The translations under genes were made by a program, and so were the position numbers. DNA of 64,000 bases, taken from assembly GCA_940337035.1 (NCBI GenBank), contig CALNHX010002310.1, forward strand, positions 120,144-184,143, given 5' to 3'. Of this stretch, positions 54,090 to 64,000 are shown piece by piece. Position 1 is the first letter of the stretch. Every line of letters begins with the position of its first letter. This DNA comes from Agriotes lineatus (taxonomy: Eukaryota; Arthropoda; Insecta; Coleoptera; Elateridae). Under the pieces are notes generated by a model. That model did no database searches and was not told the origin of the DNA. It worked only from the letters and a program-made list of their open reading frames with translations.

Positions 54090-56061
54090 CATATATTACA
54101 ACAGAACTACCCAATAACGACCAGCTGAAGGTCATACAGGTATACGCCCCCACATCTACCTACGAGGACGAGGATGTAGAACTTCTGTATGAAGACATAA
54201 CTAAAGCACGAAAAGAAAACAAATGCAAATACGATATTGTGATGGGGGACTTTAATGCTATACTTGGGCAACAACAAGACGAAGAGGAAATATATGTGGG
54301 AAGATATGGACTCGGACAAAGAAACCAAAGAGGAAACATGCTATTAAACTTCTTAGAAAACCAAAGGCTATATGCGATGAATACCTTCTACGAAAAGAAA
54401 AATCAGAGAAAGTGGACCTGGATAAGCCCCTATGGCAGGACGAAAAACAAAATTGATTATATATTGTCATCCTCCAAAAGGCTTATACGTGACGTCACTG
54501 TCCTAAATACGTTCCACACAGGTAGTGACCACCGACTTGTGAGAACAAAAGTCATTATGGCTCCTAAGAAAAACAAATATTTACAACAACAAAGAAAAAC
54601 AATAGATACCGAAATCTTAAAACAAGAAGGTCAAACATATAGAGAATCATTACAGAATTTGGTAAACCAGATACAAGAACCAGAAGATACAAAAGAAGGA
54701 ATTAACAAGGCAACAAAAGACTTAAGTAAAGCTATAATAGAAGCAGCCGTAAGAGTGGCAAAAAGGAAACCTAGAAAAAACACAAAAATATCAGAAGAAA
54801 CAAAAAATAAGATAGAAGAAAGAAGAACCCTATACCGAGAAGGAAAATACGCCACAAACGAATACAGAGAAACCAGGAAACAAGCAAGAAAAATGATCCG
54901 AAAAGACCTAGATAAATACTACAATGACATGGCAGAGAGCATTATCGAACAAAACAAAAACCTAAACGTCTTAAAAAGGAGACAGGATAGACATGAAATC
55001 ACAGTACTCAGAGACCAAGATGGAAACGAAGAACGGGATAGGGATAAATTGCTACAAATTGCCGAAGACTACTATAAAGTTTTATACTCATCTCACGTTG
55101 AAAATCCCAAAGAACAAGAAGAGTTGAAGGTGATGAATGCGGGCTCGGAGGACATCCCAGAAATAACCGGAGAAGAAATTATTTTCGCATTGCAATCTAT
55201 GAAAAACCATAAAGCACCAGGGGGGGATGGTATAATGACAGAGATGTTGAAAGAAGGACAAGAAATTGTAATACCCAAACTAAAAAAGCTATTCAACATC
55301 TGCCTTGAAAAGCAGACGATACCAGAAGACTGGGAGGATGCAATAATAATAATCCTCTTCAAAAAAGGAGATAGGTCACAAATACAAAATTACAGACCAA
55401 TAAGCCTGTTGTCGCAGATGTATAAATTGCTAACACGAATAGTTACCAACCGAATTACAAAAAAAGCTGGATGACTATCAACCGGTGGAGCAGGCTGCGT
55501 TTCGTAAAGGCTTCGGTACATGTGATCATCTCTTAACAGTAAAAATATTAATAGAAAAGAGCACTGAATATAACCTTCCCTTGTATATGGCATTCGTTGA
55601 TTACGAAAAAGCCTTTGACTCTATAGAACACTGGGCAATTATGAAGGAACTGGACTGCGCTCTCATTGACTATAGGTACAAAGAGTTAATAAAAAACATC
55701 TACAAACAAGCGAAATCGAAAATAAAAATGCACGAAAATACAAACTCAATTCACATCAAAAGGGGCATAAGTCAGGGTGACACCATATCGCCCAAACTTT
55801 TCACGATGGCGCTAGAAGGAGTATTTAAAAAACTAAACTGGTCAAACAAGGGAGTCAACATAAACGGAGAAAGGCTTAACCATCTTAGGTTTGCGGACGA
55901 TATAGTCCTAATCACAGATAACATAGACTGGTATGATGATATAAAGAAGATCGCAGGGCTAAGATGGACGGAGGCAGCACAAAACCGGAAAAACTGGAGA
56001 GCCAAAAGGGAGGCCTATGCTCAATACTGGGCGCCAACAGGCTGAAAAGAAAGAAAGAGGT
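54090..56061 (+). pseudogene. RTE-like LINE, 5' truncated, one frameshift, one internal deletion
   Basis: Encodes the endonuclease and reverse transcriptase of target-primed retrotransposition. Endonuclease part: VIQVYAPTS, IVMGDFNAILG, RKWTWISP, IDYIL and SDHRLVR (the N-terminal 100 or so residues are missing). A charged linker follows, then RT: NHKAPGGDGI, NYRPISLLSQMYKLL, FVDYEKAFDS, ISQGDTISPKLF and LRFADDIVL. The frame shifts in an A7 run near 55460. Soon after the catalytic FADD (about 55930) the sequence jumps to the typical RTE C-terminal end (DDIKKIAGLRWTEAAQNR...YWAPTG), so about 200 or more codons are deleted. Stop at 56045, followed by a short 3' untranslated region. Confidence 0.85.
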
Positions 56062-56070
56062 TATTTCAAA

Positions 56071-56254
56071 CCAGAGCTGGGCAAATTATTTTTAAAAAGT
56101 GATTAATTACCAGTTACCAATTATCGCCCAAGGAAGTAATTGAATTACCAGATTTTCAATTACTCAAATGAAATAGTAATTAAATTATCAATTACTTCGA
56201 AATTGTAATTGCACAACATAGTGCAGTGGTATTTAGCCCTCTACTCAGCTCTGG
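56071..56254. repeat. 184-bp MITE with CCAGAGCTG ends
   Basis: CCAGAGCTGGG and CAGCTCTGG are inverse tips. The interior is built of AATTACCAATTA and AGTAATTGAATTAC-like units. hAT-like in look. No target duplication seen. Confidence 0.45.
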
Positions 56255-57110
56255 TAGCAATGCAAATAAATTAAAAATAATGTCACTAAAGCACAGAGTT
56301 GAGGTAATGCATACACTGGAAAATTCCGTATAATTTATCAAATCGTAACCACAATGGCAAAACTTGGCCATTAACATTGAAAGTAATTGAATTAATAGAA
56401 AAATATTGAAGCTCAAATTTCATGTATTGGAGTCAGTAAAATAATTTTAAACATAATATAAAAGGTTTGGGCAATCTAGAAACAGAACCTAAAAATTTGT
56501 TAAAACTGGCACAATAGTTCAAAATATGCACAGCTTAAAATGAAGCGTTAGCTATTAAAATAATAATTACATAAAGACGTGTGTTATGAGCTTTTTAAAA
56601 TAAGGTAAGAAAAGAGGATAAATAAATGGATCATGGTGCAATAGGGCACAATCTAGAAAAAAATTCTGAAATAGAACATGCAACCAAGATTAACATAAAA
56701 GTTGGGGAAAAGGACACATTATTTAATTATTGAAAAAAATCACACATTAACAGGAAATGAACAAAGTTAGTGTAAATAGTTAATCAATAGAGTGACGTGC
56801 GCGACAAGACAATTATAATAAAGCGAAGTGAGTGGCGCTAAGAGACGTTTTAAAGAAGAATTAAAAAAACATTTATTTTAGTTGTAAGAAATTTCACAAA
56901 ATGTATTGTAAAATTTGAATTTATTGTTGGAAGTTGTTAATTTGTACCCAGTTTATATCCTGTCAATTCGAATTTAGATGCTTTTTTTTGTTTATAAGAA
57001 GCTTGGTGAAAAAACAATTGAAATAAAATTACTCTTGACATGCCAGTTTTTGCTCTACTAATTTATTAAGTTTTCTCATAGTACACATAAAAATATTGAG
57101 TTTAAAATAT
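56255..57110. other. Gene-free AT-rich stretch
   Basis: No ORF, TIR pair or RNA gene that I can support. Confidence 0.35.
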
Positions 57111-57850
57111 CACCAGTGTGTAGAGAAATTTGTGCTGCATCAGTGAGAGTAAAGGTGGCGATTTCTACGCTATAAAATTAATTTTCGTCGGTCACTTTCT
57201 CCGATTCCAACGGCAGTCGTCCCAGCATCCCGAGCAAGTGTTCTGCGGCTTTCCAGAGGCTGATATAGGGTACCAGCAGGTCCGGCCGAGATCTACAAGA
57301 CTCCGCACATCCGTCTCAGCATCCAGGCGGCTCAACAAACAGTGCAGGCACCATAGAAGAGGTCTCCGAGGCAGCATCCGAAAGAAAGTAAGGTTAGTGC
57401 ATTTGCCAAAATTAACCGGCGCAAAAAGCAGGGAAAGTGATACCTTACCTAAAACACGAGCTGAGGAACCTTAATCCAGCTATTGTTCCTGTCCATGAGC
57501 AGCTACGTATTCAGGATTTCCATTTTAAGTCCGAATTTTGAGGTTAAGAGTAACAATTGCATGAAGCGTCCTTTTGGAAGTTAATCGCGGTTTTATACTG
57601 GAAAACAAAAGAGCTTAGTGACACCGATTAAAGGCGCGAAATTAAAAAACTTACCTGACCAAATTGCTCATTAAAACCTTTTAACAATTCATTTCAAAAC
57701 GCAGGCGGACAGCGTAAGTTGAATTATGTGGGTCAGTTTATCTGTCAGTTTATCTGCACCGGCGCAGTTCGAATAGAATTTCAAATCACTTTTGCAGTGG
57801 CGCCCGAGCCAGTTTTTAAAATTCGATTGAAATTAGGAACCCAAGACCTG
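57110..57850 (+). mobile_element. Possible LTR end and primer-binding site
   Basis: A GC-richer block with CAGTGGCGCCCGAGCCAG at about 57796-57813. TGGCGCCCGA is the start of the lysine-tRNA-type primer-binding site of many retroelements. The upstream 700 bp would be LTR, but I cannot find its start or a second copy. A small dispersed palindrome fragment (GGTTAGGTTTTG ... TTGAATTTGACATAGAC) lies at 57990-58045. Confidence 0.3.
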
Positions 57851-58239
57851 AGATTTTGAGTTTCATGTGTACTTTATTTGAGCTAGCAATTTATTATTAA
57901 CAGATGGATGCATTATCAATATCGGGCAAACTACTATGGCGAATATTATAAATCGGCGAATCCAGAAAGGAATCAGTCGAGATTAAAAGGTTAGGTTTTG
58001 TTTGTTGTTTGACACAAATCTTGAATTTGACATAGACTGACAATACACTTCAGTACTGCCAAACGTATAACACATATCAAGGCCTACTCAGAATCTTTTT
58101 TTTATCTCATGGTACATAAAAGCGCTACAAGGCTAGGAGGATCGTGGCTTGGTGAGATATTTGTCCATCCTAGTGAGATTACCCAACCAACTTATTCTCT
58201 TTGTCTTCACCATTCCCAGTAGTGTTGGTTCATACAGTT

Positions 58240-58901
58240 CCTGGTTGCTACGCCTTTCCTATTTCCCATCCACCTTTCGTCCTCCGTAAAATTTTCTTAG
58301 GATTTTGAGCTTCCAGGTATTTAACAACATTTTGCTCCTCTTTACGTAGTGACCATACCAAACACGAGTACATCACTGTAGGTCTTACTATCGTTTTGTA
58401 CACTCTAAGTTTTGTCGCTCTTGAAAACACTGTGCTCGATAAAATAGAGTTCACTGCCTATAAACTTCTCGTCCCGGTTGCCAATCTAGCTTTTTTTTCC
58501 TCAGCACTGCCCAGCTGTTTTGTTAAGACTGTGTCCAGATATACGAGTATAAACTGCTCAACTTCCTCGAATTTAAACACTTTTTCTTCTATTGTAATGC
58601 TTAGTGGTCTAGTTTCTTCAAATGGCTAATCATCCCATATCATATATTTAGTTTTCGCTTCGTTGATATTCAACCCGACTTTCTGCGCTCCCTTCAGAAG
58701 CCTTTCTACTAAATATTTTAGTTCATCCATCGTTATTGTTAAGATTGTTAAATCATCTGCAAATGCCAAACACTGATAGGATTTTTGATATATTCCACCA
58801 CTTCTATTGATCATCTCATTCCTTAATACTTGTTCTAACAGTAAATTGAATAACACTGGTGATACGGGCCACTTGCCTCAGCCCCCTTCTTACTGGACTA
58901 C
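58240..58901 (-). pseudogene. LINE reverse-transcriptase fragment
   Basis: On the minus strand: an RRGLRQ segment at the far right (58885-58901), then SPVLFNLLLEQVL, LAFADDLTIL (catalytic pair), INEAKTKYM, and after a frame break KLRVYKTIVRPTVMYSCLVW and LRRTKGGW. This is the middle of an RT from a CFDP2/RTE-type LINE. It is broken just at its conserved GLRQG-type motif by the LOA/I-like element starting near 58902. Confidence 0.7.
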
Positions 58902-58904
58902 GAT

Positions 58905-60203
58905 TTGAACGTGCCACAAAACCCGGAGCACCCTAGCTCCAAAAAAGTAACAGAGGAAGGCTCCGAAATAAATTCGGAGAAAGAGGAACTGCTTCTCGGG
59001 TCATCCGGCAGCGAATCCGAGGGGGAGACTAGCGTTTCCCCCATGGATAAAGCAGCTAGGGAGGCCCGTCGCAAAGAGAAGCGAAAAGAAAATAAGAGGA
59101 AGACCAGAACGCTTAAGAGGCGAGAGGAGAGGGCAAAACGGAGGGAACTGCGGGAAGGCCAGGGTCCATCGGCCCAGGCAAGCCAGGCAGAACACTCTTC
59201 CCAGGAAGCGGCTGACAAGGATCCTAGGGAAGCAAGTCCAGGCGACTCTCCAAAGAGTGGCCAGGGCCAGCAACCTAGGGGCCCAGGTAAGCTGCAGAGA
59301 CAGCCCTCGGGAAAAATAAGAGGTCCGGAGGCGAGGAGAGCAAAAGGGGCTGCTGCACGCAAACCCATAGAGCTCATCACGCACTCCATGGGACGAGTCA
59401 GGGTAACGGAAGGCCAACCAGGTCCTTCAGGTACCCGACCGACCATTAAGAGACCGAGGAGTGATGACACTCCCCCAGAGGCAGTGAAAAAAAGGCCAAA
59501 AAGCTTACCGAAGCGAGCAGGGAAAGCCAAGGCTTCTCATCCTTTGAGAAAAACCACGGCTAAGTCCCAGCGAGCAACGGAGCCGAAGCCGCCTAATAGG
59601 GAGAACCAGGTTGTAATCAGGTCTGACCGACCAGATGGCCAGGTTCTCCCAAAGGAAGCTGAGGCTATTAGAGCAAACATAGTTGCCGAGATGTTTAGTG
59701 CCATGGCAGGCCCCGAAGGGGGTCCCCAGGGGCCAGAACTCCGGTTCAGGAATTCAGGACTAGTGGAACCAGGCTGGTTCTTAGTAACTGCCCAGGACGA
59801 CACCTCAGCAAGATGGCTGGAGGGCTGGACACCTCTCAGTGCCGAGGGAGTCACCTTTGCCCCAACAAGGGCATCGGAGGCACCATGGCCAGAGAAGGTG
59901 GGTTTCTGGCTCAGAAGCCAAGAGGAGGTTGACCTGGAAAAGCTGAGGCAGATGCTTTCAATGCAAAACCGCTCACTAAGAGTGGAGCAATGGAGGCATG
60001 TCCAGACGACAGGAGGACCAGGAGGGTGGTTCTTGACCTTCATGGTCAGCGGAGATACTGTCCGAACTCTGGAGGAGTCTGGGTGGCAGCTCTACTACCA
60101 GTTGGTTACTCTCGCAGTGCGAAGGGTGCCGACGTGGAGTGGAGCAGTCCGCCAGGACTCTTCTGAGGCCGGCGTGTCAAAGCAGGCCAAGAAGGACAAC
60201 TGA
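58905..60203 (+). CDS. ORF1 of the LOA/I-like LINE (DUF4780-like)
   Basis: ORF1 proteins of LINEs bind the element RNA and help to form the particle that reaches the nucleus. This frame is open from 58863 but has no ATG before 59043, so the N-terminus is either lost or starts at residue 47 (MDKAAREARRKEKRK). The first 200 residues are highly charged and low in complexity (Lys/Arg/Glu, Pro/Gly), probably disordered. Residues 240-420 form a globular part with PGWFLVTAQDDTSARWL, WPEKVGFWL and WFLTFMVSG, which recalls the DUF4780 domain found in insect LINE proteins. There is no CCHC knuckle. The stop lies 35 bp before the ORF2 ATG. Confidence 0.75.
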   Translation: MNVPQNPEHPSSKKVTEEGSEINSEKEELLLGSSGSESEGETSVSPMDKAAREARRKEKRKENKRKTRTLKRREERAKRRELREGQGPSAQASQAEHSSQEAADKDPREASPGDSPKSGQGQQPRGPGKLQRQPSGKIRGPEARRAKGAAARKPIELITHSMGRVRVTEGQPGPSGTRPTIKRPRSDDTPPEAVKKRPKSLPKRAGKAKASHPLRKTTAKSQRATEPKPPNRENQVVIRSDRPDGQVLPKEAEAIRANIVAEMFSAMAGPEGGPQGPELRFRNSGLVEPGWFLVTAQDDTSARWLEGWTPLSAEGVTFAPTRASEAPWPEKVGFWLRSQEEVDLEKLRQMLSMQNRSLRVEQWRHVQTTGGPGGWFLTFMVSGDTVRTLEESGWQLYYQLVTLAVRRVPTWSGAVRQDSSEAGVSKQAKKDN

Positions 60204-60238
60204 AAGGACCACAGCCCCCGCACCATTAATCCCCCATA

Positions 60239-63200
60239 ATGGATTTACTGCGGGTAAGTCAGATCAATCTTCAGCACAGTAGGGGCGCTACGGCAGAGCT
60301 GATGAGCGCCCTAACTGGCAGGAGAGAAATAGTCCTCATTCAAGAACCGTATATTTACAGGAATAAGGTCAGGGGACTGAGGATGGCCAACTACGATGTA
60401 GTGGTTGGCAAGGAAGTGGACGATCGACCCAGGACCTGTATCATGGTGTCCAGGGATCTCAGCATGGTACCACTACCGCAGCTGGGAACCAAGGACCTCA
60501 CCGCAGTGGTTCTGGAGCATCAGGTAGGTGGTAGAAACCATAAGGTAGTAGTAGGAAGTGCGTATTTTCCCTCGGATAACGCGCGCATACCTACGGAGGA
60601 ATTCGAACGTTTAATATCGTTTGCAAGAGATAAAGGTCTTCCGGTAATTGTCGGATGTGACGCCAATGCACATCATTCGGTGTGGGGGAGCTCAGACATT
60701 AACCCTCGGGGCGAAACCCTACTAGAATATTTGGCGTCCACGGATCTTGAGATAATGAACAAAGGTATAGAGCCCACTTTTGTCAATAGCATCCGAAAGG
60801 AGGTAATTGACATTACAGTGGCATCTAGGTGTTTTTCAATCAATATTGAAAACTGGAAAGTGACGTCGGATATCGTGACATCTGATCATCGTATGATCAG
60901 AATGGAAATGAATTCCGATAAGCCTCTGGAAATTCCCTACCGGAACCCCAGGGCAACAGACTGGGAAAGTTATCGTTCCCGTCTCGTCCGCCAAGGAGGC
61001 CAACCAGAGGGAGGTATACGCACGAAGGAACAATTAAGTAAAGATGTAGAGCAACTGGCAAGTAAAATTGTCTCCGCTTATGAGGAGGCTTGTCCTCTCA
61101 GGGAGGCTCGAGTTCGTAGGGTACCATGGTGGACCGGCACTCTAGCCGATCTGCGCAAGGAATCCAGGCGAACCTTTAATAGAGCTATCAGAGAAGGGAC
61201 ACAAGCCTCATGGGACACTTTCAAAATGGCCAGAAATAGGTTTAAAAATGAGTTAAGGCGCAGCAAAAGATCTAGCTGGCAGAAATACTGTGCAGAGTTA
61301 AGCTCAGTATCAGACTCTGCTAGACTGATGAAAATCTTAAGCCGCGAAACTAGTCAAACAGTAGGAGCGTTAAAAAAGGTCGATGGAATGTGGACAACAT
61401 CCAGAGAGGAGTCTCTACAACACCTCCTGGAAGTCCACTTTCCAGGGGACGGCGCCATCCAATTAGCACCCATAGCAGAACAGGAACCAGTTTCTATAGA
61501 GAACTGGCAGTTCGCTGAGGGAATTATAACGGAAGGTGCAGTCACATGGGCAGTACAGGAGTTCGATCCCTTTAAGTCGCCGGGGCCAGATGGGATCTTC
61601 CCAGCATTGCTTCAGAAAGGCCTGGATATCCTTCTTCCATATATAGTAAGGGTATATAGGGCCAGCGTAGCAATGGGATGGGTCCCAGAACAGTGGAAGG
61701 CAGCCAGAGTGGTCTTTATTCCCAAGACGGGAAGGGAGGACTACACAACTGCCAAATCATTTAGGCCCATTAGTCTTACATCCTTTCTTCTAAAGACCTT
61801 GGAAAGGATCATTGATAGGCATCTAATGGAAAGGGTAATAACAACACACCCATTCCACAGGAATCAGCACGCATACAGACGTGGAAGATCGACTGAAACT
61901 GCACTCCACGCTGTCGTGCACAAGGTTGAAAGGGCACTACACTATAAGGAAGTGGCCCTTGCAGTACTTTTTGACATTGAAGGCGCATTTGATAAGGCAA
62001 GAACGGCTACAATATGTCAAGCCTTACAGGCCAGGGAAACCCCTCCCGTTCTGGTCAGTTGGGTGAGAACAGCACTGGAGCAAAGAACCGTGACGGCAAA
62101 CCTAGGGGACTGTTCAGTGAGGGCCAGGGTGACGGGAGGTTGCCCGCAAGGCAGTTGCCTCTCACCTCACCTATGGTGTCTTATAATGGACGGTCTACTG
62201 GGACGCCTAACGGAAGAGGGCTTCTATGCACAAGCATACGCAGACGATGGACTGGTACTTGTTACTGGCAGGTTCCTAAACGTCGTCTGCGATAGAATGC
62301 AGGTAGCCTGCAGGATTATTGAAAGATGGTGTGAAGAGAAAGGTCTGTCGGTAAACCCACTAAAGACTGAGATCATTCTCTTCACCAAAAGACGAAAACT
62401 TCAGGGTTTGAGGATACCCATTATGTACGGAAGACCACTTGCATTAGTGCAAGAGGTCAAGTACCTGGGGGTAATCCTCGACAGCAAATTAAGTTGGAGG
62501 TCGCATGTCGACAGGACGGTGAAGAAGTCGACAGCGACCTTATGGCAGTTGCGCAGAGCAATAGGCAGGAACTGGGGGATAAACCCCAAGATTCTGCACT
62601 GGCTCTACACATTGGTAGTAAGGCCAAGAGTTCAGTATGGCTCAGTGGTCTGGTGGCCTAGTGTAGAGCGCCCCAGTATTTCCGTAAGATTGGCGAAGGT
62701 CCAACGACTAGCCTGTCTCGGAATTACAGGGGCAATGAGGACAACCCCAACAGCCGCACTTGAGGTAATATTGGGACTCCCGGGCCTCGACACTTGGATA
62801 AAGAGAGAGGCCATGGCTACCCACCTCAGAATGCGGGATACGGGGCTATGGAATGACCAGGGAGTTCGCACGGGCCATGCTAGGATTGCCGACATGGCTG
62901 CTAGAGAAATACCTCTATCAGCCTACAGGGTAACCGAAGCAGAGGACCGGCTAAGGTTAGAAAAAAGATTCTCTCTCACTATCCCAACAAGGGAACAGTG
63001 GGAGCAAAAAAGGGTTAAGCTCCAGTCGAATGCCCTGATATGCTACACGGATGGTTCTCGAGTGGCAGAAAGGCAATCCTCTGGAGCAGGAATTTATATG
63101 GAAGGCCGAGGGGTACAAGAAAGCTATGCTTTAGGAAGATTCACCACGGTATTCCAAGCAGAAGTTTATGCCATCCTATCGGTGGCAACAAGGAACGAGG

Positions 63201-63916
63201 TCAGGATATCCCCAGAGCAAAAAATTTATATTTGCTCTGATAGCCAAGCCGCACTAAAAGCAATCTTCTCGGCCAGGACAAGATCAGCTCTTGTCCAGGA
63301 ATGTGGAGATGCTTTAGCCGAATTGGCAAGGGAAAAGGAAGTCGAGCTCATCTGGGTCCCGGGACACACAGGGGTCCAAGGCAACGAGAAGGCGGACGAA
63401 CTAGCCAAACTCGGAGCCGGGGAAACCTGTTTTGGACCGGAACCCCTTCTGGGTATAACGAGGCAGCAGGTCTCAGCAGCCCTAACCGGGTGGGCCTACA
63501 AGACCAGCGAGGAAAAGTGGAAAGGAGGCAGGGGCTGTCGTCAGGCAAAGTACCACATAGCGGGATTTGATTCAAAGAAATCGGTCTGGCTAATGGGAAG
63601 GAGCCGAAGAACCACAAATCTTTTGATAGGGATCTTGACAGGCCACTGTAAACTAAAGAGACACCTAACACTGATAGGGGTAGAGGAAGATCCCATTTGC
63701 CCAAGATGTGGGAGGGACGAGGAAACGTCCTTTCACTACTTGGGAGAATGTGAAGCGTACCAGCGACTGAGGTATAGAACCTTTGGGGCACCTACGCTTC
63801 AAATGGAAGAGTTGAACTCCCTATCCTGGGCCGAAATTATGATCTTCATTAGAAAATCAGGAAGGTTTAAGCAGGGAGAAGAGCCCATCGAAGAGGACGA
63901 TAATGAAGGTGGTTGA
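60239..63916 (+). CDS. ORF2 of the LOA/I-like LINE: endonuclease, RT, RNase H
   Basis: A 1225-residue polyprotein that nicks the target, reverse-transcribes the RNA at the nick and can remove RNA. The apurinic-type endonuclease covers residues 1-225 (INLQHSRGAT, QEPY at 35, CDANAH at 139, TSDHR at 214). The reverse transcriptase covers about 420-730 (KSPGPDGI, RPISLTSFLLKTLER at 508, LFDIEGAFD at 577, GGCPQGSCLSP, AYADDGLVL at 665, VKYLGVILD). RNase H covers about 930-1060 (CYTDGSR, QAEVYAI, CSDSQAAL, WVPGHTGVQGNEKADELA), with all acidic residues and the histidine present. A CPRCGRDEETSFHYLGEC zinc knuckle follows at 1153. RNase H plus this endonuclease type places it in the I/LOA group rather than in R1 proper. 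The ATG at 60239 begins the endonuclease directly. No defect seen. Confidence 0.9.
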   Translation: MDLLRVSQINLQHSRGATAELMSALTGRREIVLIQEPYIYRNKVRGLRMANYDVVVGKEVDDRPRTCIMVSRDLSMVPLPQLGTKDLTAVVLEHQVGGRNHKVVVGSAYFPSDNARIPTEEFERLISFARDKGLPVIVGCDANAHHSVWGSSDINPRGETLLEYLASTDLEIMNKGIEPTFVNSIRKEVIDITVASRCFSINIENWKVTSDIVTSDHRMIRMEMNSDKPLEIPYRNPRATDWESYRSRLVRQGGQPEGGIRTKEQLSKDVEQLASKIVSAYEEACPLREARVRRVPWWTGTLADLRKESRRTFNRAIREGTQASWDTFKMARNRFKNELRRSKRSSWQKYCAELSSVSDSARLMKILSRETSQTVGALKKVDGMWTTSREESLQHLLEVHFPGDGAIQLAPIAEQEPVSIENWQFAEGIITEGAVTWAVQEFDPFKSPGPDGIFPALLQKGLDILLPYIVRVYRASVAMGWVPEQWKAARVVFIPKTGREDYTTAKSFRPISLTSFLLKTLERIIDRHLMERVITTHPFHRNQHAYRRGRSTETALHAVVHKVERALHYKEVALAVLFDIEGAFDKARTATICQALQARETPPVLVSWVRTALEQRTVTANLGDCSVRARVTGGCPQGSCLSPHLWCLIMDGLLGRLTEEGFYAQAYADDGLVLVTGRFLNVVCDRMQVACRIIERWCEEKGLSVNPLKTEIILFTKRRKLQGLRIPIMYGRPLALVQEVKYLGVILDSKLSWRSHVDRTVKKSTATLWQLRRAIGRNWGINPKILHWLYTLVVRPRVQYGSVVWWPSVERPSISVRLAKVQRLACLGITGAMRTTPTAALEVILGLPGLDTWIKREAMATHLRMRDTGLWNDQGVRTGHARIADMAAREIPLSAYRVTEAEDRLRLEKRFSLTIPTREQWEQKRVKLQSNALICYTDGSRVAERQSSGAGIYMEGRGVQESYALGRFTTVFQAEVYAILSVATRNEVRISPEQKIYICSDSQAALKAIFSARTRSALVQECGDALAELAREKEVELIWVPGHTGVQGNEKADELAKLGAGETCFGPEPLLGITRQQVSAALTGWAYKTSEEKWKGGRGCRQAKYHIAGFDSKKSVWLMGRSRRTTNLLIGILTGHCKLKRHLTLIGVEEDPICPRCGRDEETSFHYLGECEAYQRLRYRTFGAPTLQMEELNSLSWAEIMIFIRKSGRFKQGEEPIEEDDNEGG

Positions 63917-64000
63917 GGGGATGGCATGGGGTTGGCAAAAAGGGCCTATGGTGGCCTACTTGCTAGACTTCGGTCTCCCCACAACTACTACTACTACTAC
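63917..64000 (+). other. 3' untranslated region and (TAC)n tail
   Basis: Matches the end of the truncated copy at 33149-33302. The triplet tail starts after CCCCACAAC and runs off the window. The family tail is a triplet repeat, (AAC)n in one copy and (TAC)n in the other. Confidence 0.8.

Larger units (their letters stand above)
58902..64000 (+). mobile_element. LOA/I-like LINE, nearly complete, runs to the window's end
   Basis: Two long open frames with no stops, ORF1 (to 60203) and ORF2 (60239-63916), followed by a short 3' untranslated region ending in CTTCGGTCTCCCCACAAC and a (TAC)n tail from 63982. The left end cuts an older LINE fragment at about 58901 without a visible 5' untranslated region. 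It may be slightly 5' truncated. The intact frames point to recent activity. Confidence 0.85.

Noticed and set aside
58898..60043. Long minus-strand frames (210, 138 and 168 codons) opposite ORF1 of the LINE
   Set aside because: Shadows of a GC-rich, highly charged coding region.

Overview
This is a gene-poor, AT-rich stretch of eukaryotic nuclear DNA, most probably from an insect. The evidence is a 63-bp GT-AG intron in a transposon gene, TATA/TCAG-type promoters, AATAAA poly(A) signals, eukaryotic tRNA-Leu genes, and a crowd of transposon families common in insects (mariner, pogo-like, P/THAP-like, Crypton-like recombinase, RTE-, CR1- and LOA/I-like LINEs). I cannot fix the order or species. 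No ordinary multi-exon host gene was found.

Region 1 (1-1950) is the 3' end of a Ty3/gypsy-like retroelement with a foldback MITE inside it. Region 2 (about 1950-9500) is the most unusual part. It holds repeated promoter-like modules, a broken BIR (IAP-type) domain, a Walker-A-containing fragment resembling packaging ATPases of insect polinton/adinto-like DNA viruses, three small intact ORFs in compact convergent arrangement with their own TATA and poly(A) signals, a 259-residue dUTPase, and three tRNA-Leu copies (UAA, CAA and one broken). I read this as an old integrated DNA-virus-like gene cluster, partly decayed. Its short ORFs share 5' and 3' sequence modules.

Region 3 (9636-14673) is a 5-kb LTR element with 1.39- and 1.37-kb LTRs but no gag or pol, so it is non-autonomous. 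Region 4 (14.7-32.5 kb) is layered debris: a decayed mariner, large palindromes, decayed LINEs, a full mariner (23902-25164) with one stop codon, a pogo-like transposase gene split by a 2.3-kb TIR element, and a SINE with 13-bp target duplications. Region 5 (32.8-39.6 kb) has two LINE insertions nested in a GCCGATATATCGGC-rich MITE, and a nearly intact Crypton-like tyrosine recombinase.

Region 6 (39.6-53 kb) is dominated by foldback elements. One family has ATAGTATA ends and variable interiors, a 3.2-kb TIR pair encloses several of them, and there is a 710-bp palindrome and a decayed P/THAP-like transposon. Region 7 (54-64 kb) holds a truncated RTE-like LINE, a possible LTR/primer-binding site, a LINE fragment on the minus strand, and a LOA/I-like LINE with open ORF1 and ORF2 that runs to the window's end. 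Its 3' end also occurs as a truncated copy at 33149-33302.
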